A stretch of DNA of 64,000 nt from Natronococcus occultus SP4. GTDB lineage: Archaea; Halobacteriota; Halobacteria; Halobacteriales; Natrialbaceae. The notes beneath the pieces were generated by a model. The model did no database searches. It saw only the letters and a program-made list of their open reading frames with translations, and was not told the DNA's origin. This document shows, piece by piece, positions 60,285-64,000 of this stretch (position 1 is its first letter; every line of letters starts with the position of its first letter). The stretch is taken from assembly GCF_000328685.1 (NCBI RefSeq), contig NC_019974.1, forward strand, positions 611,001-675,000. Direction: 5' to 3'. Position numbers and translations under genes: made by a program.

Positions 60285-61604
60285 GTGATCGCAATCGTCG
60301 AGAGCCGCGCCGACAGCGCCTCCGTCCACATCTGCGAGCAGCTCCGTGAGCTCGCCGACTGGACCGAACGCGAGGACGACGCCCGTCCTGCGGGCGACGG
60401 CGGCGGCACGTACTACCGGCTCGAGGACGCCGAGCTGCGCTCGTTCGACGACCTCCACCTCGAGCTCGACCGTCCCGCCGAAGCCTTCGACTGTGACCCG
60501 GAGCTGCTGGTGTTTGCCTCCCGGCACTCGGGGGACACCGGTGCCCTGCTGACGGGACATTTCACGGGAAGCTTCGGCTCGGCCGAGTTCGGCGGCGAGG
60601 ACGACGCCCTCGCGGCAGCCTGTCCGAACGCCCTCGCCCGGCTGCTCGCGGCCTTCGAGACCCACGCGCCCGAGGAGTACGAGGTCGGGATGGAGTGTAC
60701 CCACCACGGTCCGAGCGACGTCGGCTGTCCGTCGCTGTTTGCGGAGCTGGGCAGCGACGAGCCCCAGTGGGCAGACCCTGACGGCGCCGCGGCCGTCGCG
60801 CGGGCGATCCTCGACCTCCGGGGGGTCGACGCCCACCGATCCAGGCAGGTCGTCGGCTTCGGGGGCAACCACTACGCGCCCCGCTTCCAGCGGATCGTCG
60901 AGGAGACCGAGTGGGCGGTCGGCCACATTGCCGCCGACTGGGCCCTCGAGTCGATGGGCCACCCCGAGAGCCACCGCGAGGTCATCGAGCGCGCCTTCGA
61001 GGCGAGCCGCGCCGAACTGGCGGTGCTCGACGGCGAGTGGCCCGTCCTCGAGGACGTCCTGGCCGACCTCGATCGCCGGATCGTCGGCGAGACCTGGCTG
61101 CGCGCGGTCGGCGATCGCTCGCTCGAACTCGTCGACGCAGTCGAGTCCGAGCTCGGTCGCGTCGCCAAGGGCGTTCGCTTCGGCGACCGCCGCGAGGACG
61201 CGTTCGTCGTTCGCGAGCTGCCGGCCGACCTGCTCGAGACCGCCCAGGGGATCGACCCCGACCGGGTCCGGAAGCTGGTCGAACGCCACGCGGTCGCCTT
61301 CGAGACCGAAAACGCCGGCAGCCGCGTTGGGAGCCGTGTCGCCCTCCCCGACTCCGGAGCGAAACGGGAGCTTATCGAGGCCGTCGCCGGCGTCCTCGAG
61401 GCGAAGTTCGAGACCGTCGCGGTCGAGGACGACGCCGTCGTCGCCGAGGAGCTGGCGTTCGACCCCGAGCTCGCCCGAACCCTCGGCGTTTCCGAGGGGC
61501 CGGCGTTCGGCGCGCTTGCGGACGGGGAGGCGGTAACGGTCAACGGCGAGGAGATCGACCCCGAGGCCGTCCACCGCGAGCGAACCCACCGGTTCGAGTT
61601 CTGA
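60285..61604 (+). CDS. dtdA: D-aminoacyl-tRNA deacylase (archaeal type)
   Basis: 439 residues. Removes D-amino acids mischarged to tRNA. Begins at GTG 60285 (MIAIVESRADSASVHI). The archaeal DtdA/GEK1 pattern includes ASRHSGDTGALLTGHFTGSF, MECTHHGPSDVGCPSLFAELGSDEPQW and VVGFGGNHYAPRF, with His-rich segments probably holding metal. The C-terminal about 200 residues form the extra haloarchaeal extension, so it is longer than many homologues. It precedes ftsZ1 by 157 bp. Confidence 0.93.
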   Translation: MIAIVESRADSASVHICEQLRELADWTEREDDARPAGDGGGTYYRLEDAELRSFDDLHLELDRPAEAFDCDPELLVFASRHSGDTGALLTGHFTGSFGSAEFGGEDDALAAACPNALARLLAAFETHAPEEYEVGMECTHHGPSDVGCPSLFAELGSDEPQWADPDGAAAVARAILDLRGVDAHRSRQVVGFGGNHYAPRFQRIVEETEWAVGHIAADWALESMGHPESHREVIERAFEASRAELAVLDGEWPVLEDVLADLDRRIVGETWLRAVGDRSLELVDAVESELGRVAKGVRFGDRREDAFVVRELPADLLETAQGIDPDRVRKLVERHAVAFETENAGSRVGSRVALPDSGAKRELIEAVAGVLEAKFETVAVEDDAVVAEELAFDPELARTLGVSEGPAFGALADGEAVTVNGEEIDPEAVHRERTHRFEF

Positions 61605-61728
61605 CCGGTTCGATCCCGGAGGGAAGTCCTTGGTTGTTCGGCCGTGTCCGCCGGTCCACCCGTTCTCGAGTCGTGACACGTAACTCCGCCTTATCCCGCC
61701 TCCGGGCGCCTGACGTGTAGGGGAAAGG

Positions 61729-61735
61729 TAATTAT
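61729..61735 (+). promoter_or_regulatory. ftsZ1 TATA-like element
   Basis: TAATTAT centred about 30 bp upstream of the ftsZ1 ATG would give a nearly leaderless mRNA. It stands out in GC-rich sequence. Confidence 0.5.
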
Positions 61736-61761
61736 GCTCCATCTACTACAGGCTCCCAGGA

Positions 61762-62955
61762 ATGGACTCTCTTATCGAAGACGCGATCGACGAGGCCGAG
61801 AACGCGGAGGGGGACGTCCCCGACGCGGCGGGGTCGGACCGGTCGAGCGCGAACGCCGTCGACAACAGCGGCACGATGACCGACGACGAACTCGAGGACG
61901 TTCTGCAGGATCTGCAGACCGATATTACGGTCGTCGGCTGCGGTGGCGCCGGCGGCAACACCGTCAATCGGATGCACGAAGAGGGGATCCACGGCGCGAA
62001 GCTCGTCGCGGCCAACACCGACGTTCAACATCTCGTCGAGATCGAGGCCGACACCAAGATCCTGATGGGTGAGGACAAGACCGGCGGTCGCGGTGCGGGC
62101 TCGCTCCCCCAGGTCGGCGAGGAGGCCGCCCTCGAGAGCCAAGAGGATATCGCCGGCGCGATCGACGGCTCCGACATGGTCTTCGTCACTGCGGGACTGG
62201 GCGGGGGTACCGGAACCGGCTCGGCGCCCGTCGTCGCGAAGGCCGCCCGGGAGTCCGGAGCGCTTACCATCTCGATCGTCACCACTCCCTTCACCGCTGA
62301 GGGCGAGGTCCGTCGAACCAACGCCGAGGCCGGCCTCGAGCGCCTGCGTGACGTCTCCGACACGGTCATCGTCGTCCCCAACGACCGCCTGCTGGATTCG
62401 GTCGGCAAACTGCCGGTCCGGCAGGCGTTCAAGGTCAGCGACGAGGTGCTAATGCGCAGCGTGAAGGGCATCACCGAGCTGATCACCAAGCCCGGCCTCG
62501 TCAACCTCGACTTCGCCGACGTCCGTACCGTCATGGAACGGGGCGGGGTCGCGATGATCGGTCTCGGCGAGTCCGACTCCGAGGCGAAAGCCGAGGACTC
62601 GGTCAAGACCGCGCTGCGATCGCCGCTTTTGGACGTCGACATCTCCGGGGCGACCTCCGCACTGGTCAACGTCACGGGTGGCAACGACATGTCCATCGAG
62701 GAAGCGGAGGGCGTCGTCGAGGAGATCTACGACCGGATCGACCCCGACGCCCGCATCATCTGGGGGACCTCGATCGACGAGACCCTCGAGGGAAGCATGC
62801 GGACGATGATCGTCGTCACGGGCGTCGAGTCGCCCCAGATCTACGGCAACGGCGACGAGCAGCCGACCCAGCCCGAAGGCGGCTCCCAGGCCGGAGGCCG
62901 AGGACGTGGCCGTGGCGGCGCTCGCGGCGACGACGATATCGACTTCGTCAACTGA
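61762..62955 (+). CDS. ftsZ1: Cell division protein FtsZ1
   Basis: 397 residues. Tubulin-like GTPase that organises the division site in haloarchaea. N-terminus [30 protein letters not shown], signature [13 protein letters not shown] and T7-type LINLDFADV region ([12 protein letters not shown]) with the catalytic Asp. C-terminus is Gly/Arg-rich and ends DDDIDFVN, as in the FtsZ1 branch. It has its own promoter, and it is divergent from nothing here; the ferredoxin gene lies convergent on its right. Confidence 0.96.
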   Translation: MDSLIEDAIDEAENAEGDVPDAAGSDRSSANAVDNSGTMTDDELEDVLQDLQTDITVVGCGGAGGNTVNRMHEEGIHGAKLVAANTDVQHLVEIEADTKILMGEDKTGGRGAGSLPQVGEEAALESQEDIAGAIDGSDMVFVTAGLGGGTGTGSAPVVAKAARESGALTISIVTTPFTAEGEVRRTNAEAGLERLRDVSDTVIVVPNDRLLDSVGKLPVRQAFKVSDEVLMRSVKGITELITKPGLVNLDFADVRTVMERGGVAMIGLGESDSEAKAEDSVKTALRSPLLDVDISGATSALVNVTGGNDMSIEEAEGVVEEIYDRIDPDARIIWGTSIDETLEGSMRTMIVVTGVESPQIYGNGDEQPTQPEGGSQAGGRGRGRGGARGDDDIDFVN

Positions 62956-63009
62956 TCGGCGGACGCGGTTCGCCGGACGCTTTTCGAGAATGCAGGATCG
63001 ACAGCGCCG

Positions 63010-63336
63010 TCAGTCGTCGGCCCTCGCCGGTTCGCCGCCCGCGAGGTCCCCTTCGATGCTCGGGGGGTACTTTCCGCGCTCGAGTTTCAGATCCGACTGG
63101 GGGCGGGCCATGCAGGTCAGCGCGTAGTTCTCGGCTTCCTCCTCGGTAAAGCCTCGCGCTGCGGGCTGGGTGACTTCTCCCTCGACGATCTCGGCCGAAC
63201 AGGCCAGACACATCCCGACCCGACAGGAGTACTCCTGGGCGATCCCCTCCTCGAGACAGCGGCTGAGGATCGTCTCCTTGTCCGTGCAGGTGATCGACTC
63301 CCCCGTACCGACGAACTCGACCGTGTACTCAGTCAT
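63010..63336 (-). CDS. 2Fe-2S ferredoxin (plant type)
   Basis: 108 residues, cytoplasmic electron carrier. Cluster ligands are in SCRVGMCLACSAEI (Cys-X4-Cys-X2-Cys) and the distal Cys in ALTCMARPQSDLKL. The fold's N-terminal beta strands are in TEYTVEFVGTGESITC. Acidic, like haloarchaeal ferredoxins, but without their long N-terminal insertion, so it is a short paralogue. I start at ATG 63334-63336. Partner unknown. Divergent from the geranylgeranyl reductase. Confidence 0.9.
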   Translation of the reverse strand: MTEYTVEFVGTGESITCTDKETILSRCLEEGIAQEYSCRVGMCLACSAEIVEGEVTQPAARGFTEEEAENYALTCMARPQSDLKLERGKYPPSIEGDLAGGEPARADD

Positions 63337-63498
63337 ACCGAACGGTACGGAAGACCGCACTAAAACTCTTTATTACATTTCGTGGCCGCCGCGCCGACGA
63401 AATCGACCGGCGCGGGGTCGTGCTCGTATATCGCGAGCCGGTCGAGCGAGGGCGTGCACATAAAACGTTTTCTTACCTCGCACTTCACACTGTCTTAT

Positions 63499-64000
63499 AT
63501 GAGTACGCAGGAGCAGTCGGCCGCCGATGCGGTCTCCAAGACTCGGTCGTCCGACGTGGTCGTCGTCGGCGCCGGAACCGCCGGCAGCTACGCCGCAGCG
63601 ACCGTCGCGAGCGAGGGGTACGACGTCGTCCTCCTCGAGCGCAAGTCCGAGCAGGAGGCGGGCCACATCGCCTGCGGGGACGCCCTGAAGGGCGCAGCGG
63701 ACTTCCCCGACGCGATCCCCAAGTCACAGCTCGAACCCGCCTTCACGAACACCGACGTCGACCACGGCCGCTTCGAGATCCCACAGGAAGACACCGTCCT
63801 CGAGATCCCGATTCCGGGAGAGCTGGCCGTCGTCGACCGCTGGGAGTACGGCAAGCTCGTCATCGAGGGCGCCGCGAAGGCGGGCGCGGAGATCCACTAC
63901 GACACCGTCGTCCAGGACGTCACCCAGGCCGAGGACGGTCGGGTCACGGGCGTCCGGGCGGTGCGGAAGGGCGACCCCGTCGAGTACGAGGCCGAGGTCG
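63499..64000 (+). CDS. Geranylgeranyl reductase family protein (5' part, runs off right edge)
   Basis: First 167 residues of an FAD-dependent flavoprotein. The Rossmann motif is DVVVVGAGTAGSYAAATVA, and EAGHIACGDALKG is the family's active-site-adjacent Cys block, as in digeranylgeranylglycerophospholipid reductase. These enzymes saturate the isoprenoid chains of archaeal lipids. The following ELAVVDRWEYGKLVIEGAAKAGAEI is typical. The adjacent ferredoxin could be an electron source. The start ATG 63499-63501 is preceded by a TATA-like ATAAAA (63460-63465). Confidence 0.87.
   Translation, partial: MSTQEQSAADAVSKTRSSDVVVVGAGTAGSYAAATVASEGYDVVLLERKSEQEAGHIACGDALKGAADFPDAIPKSQLEPAFTNTDVDHGRFEIPQEDTVLEIPIPGELAVVDRWEYGKLVIEGAAKAGAEIHYDTVVQDVTQAEDGRVTGVRAVRKGDPVEYEAEV

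Noticed and set aside
60177-61742. Minus-strand open frame of about 520 codons opposite dtdA
   Set aside because: The plus strand encodes DtdA with its conserved blocks; the opposite frame has no recognisable motif.

Overview
The window is chromosomal DNA from an extremely halophilic archaeon (class Halobacteria). The evidence is high GC, strongly acidic proteins, many very short 5' leaders, and archaea-only genes: LonB, a thermosome, DtdA, FtsZ1, GGGP synthase, a geranylgeranyl reductase, the AroA'/AroB' early shikimate route, HalOD1 and bacterio-opsin-activator-type HTH proteins. The very frequent CTCGAG hexamer would fit a Natrialbales-like genome, but that is only an impression. I see no rRNA, tRNA, CRISPR array or intact insertion sequence.

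Layout. 0-2.7 kb: a signal peptidase I (cut by the left edge) divergent from a DUF7344 membrane regulator and a small exported protein with a TasA/SipW-type N-terminus. 2.8-11.5 kb: aromatic amino acid genes (aroB', and the operon trpC-trpB-trpA-aroA') with a HAD phosphatase, a SprT-like protein, a nucleoside phosphorylase-like protein and an HdeD-like protein between them. 11.5-13 kb: an alkyltransferase-like protein whose cysteine is replaced by aspartate, then a small AT-rich patch. 13-20 kb: a CPBP protease and LonB, NMN adenylyltransferase, SAM hydrolase, a HalOD1 protein and a thermosome subunit. 20-28 kb: a DUF368 lipid-carrier transporter candidate, a GT2 glycosyltransferase, a methyltransferase, a small wHTH regulator, an MBL hydrolase, GGGP synthase (ether lipids), trehalase and a TRAM protein. 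28-33 kb: a radical SAM/HhH protein, Hsp20, and an overlapping creatininase-family/FAD oxidoreductase pair.

33-35.3 kb is an AT-rich, gene-poor island with degenerate 44/45-bp repeats, one orphan lipoprotein, a strong TATA box and perfect hairpins without a convincing ORF. It is the most foreign-looking part of the window. 35.3-53.5 kb is ordinary haloarchaeal chromosome: Nudix hydrolases, a GpgS-like GT, a membrane-anchored DHH phosphoesterase, two bat-type HTH regulators, and a colinear run of ATP-grasp, SppA, DUF373 and Dph6 genes. It continues with an NDP-sugar synthase, a Rieske protein and a saccharopine dehydrogenase-like protein. 53.7-58.7 kb holds a translationally coupled pabB-pabA-pabC operon and aroE. 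58.7-64 kb holds a Na+/Ca2+ exchanger family protein, a Nudix hydrolase, dtdA, ftsZ1, a 2Fe-2S ferredoxin and the start of a geranylgeranyl reductase.

Functional links: AroA', AroB' and AroE belong to the archaeal shikimate pathway, which feeds both TrpCBA and PabABC. GGGP synthase and the reductase belong to archaeal ether-lipid synthesis. LonB, the CPBP protease, SppA, the thermosome and Hsp20 give the window a rich protein-quality-control content. The observations most worth following are three GTAC cores at exact 10-bp spacing over the trpC promoter (two of them full TGTACA, the methanogen TrpY box), the SipW/TasA-like module at the left edge, the possible structured RNA in the AT-rich island, and the Cys-to-Asp alkyltransferase homologue.
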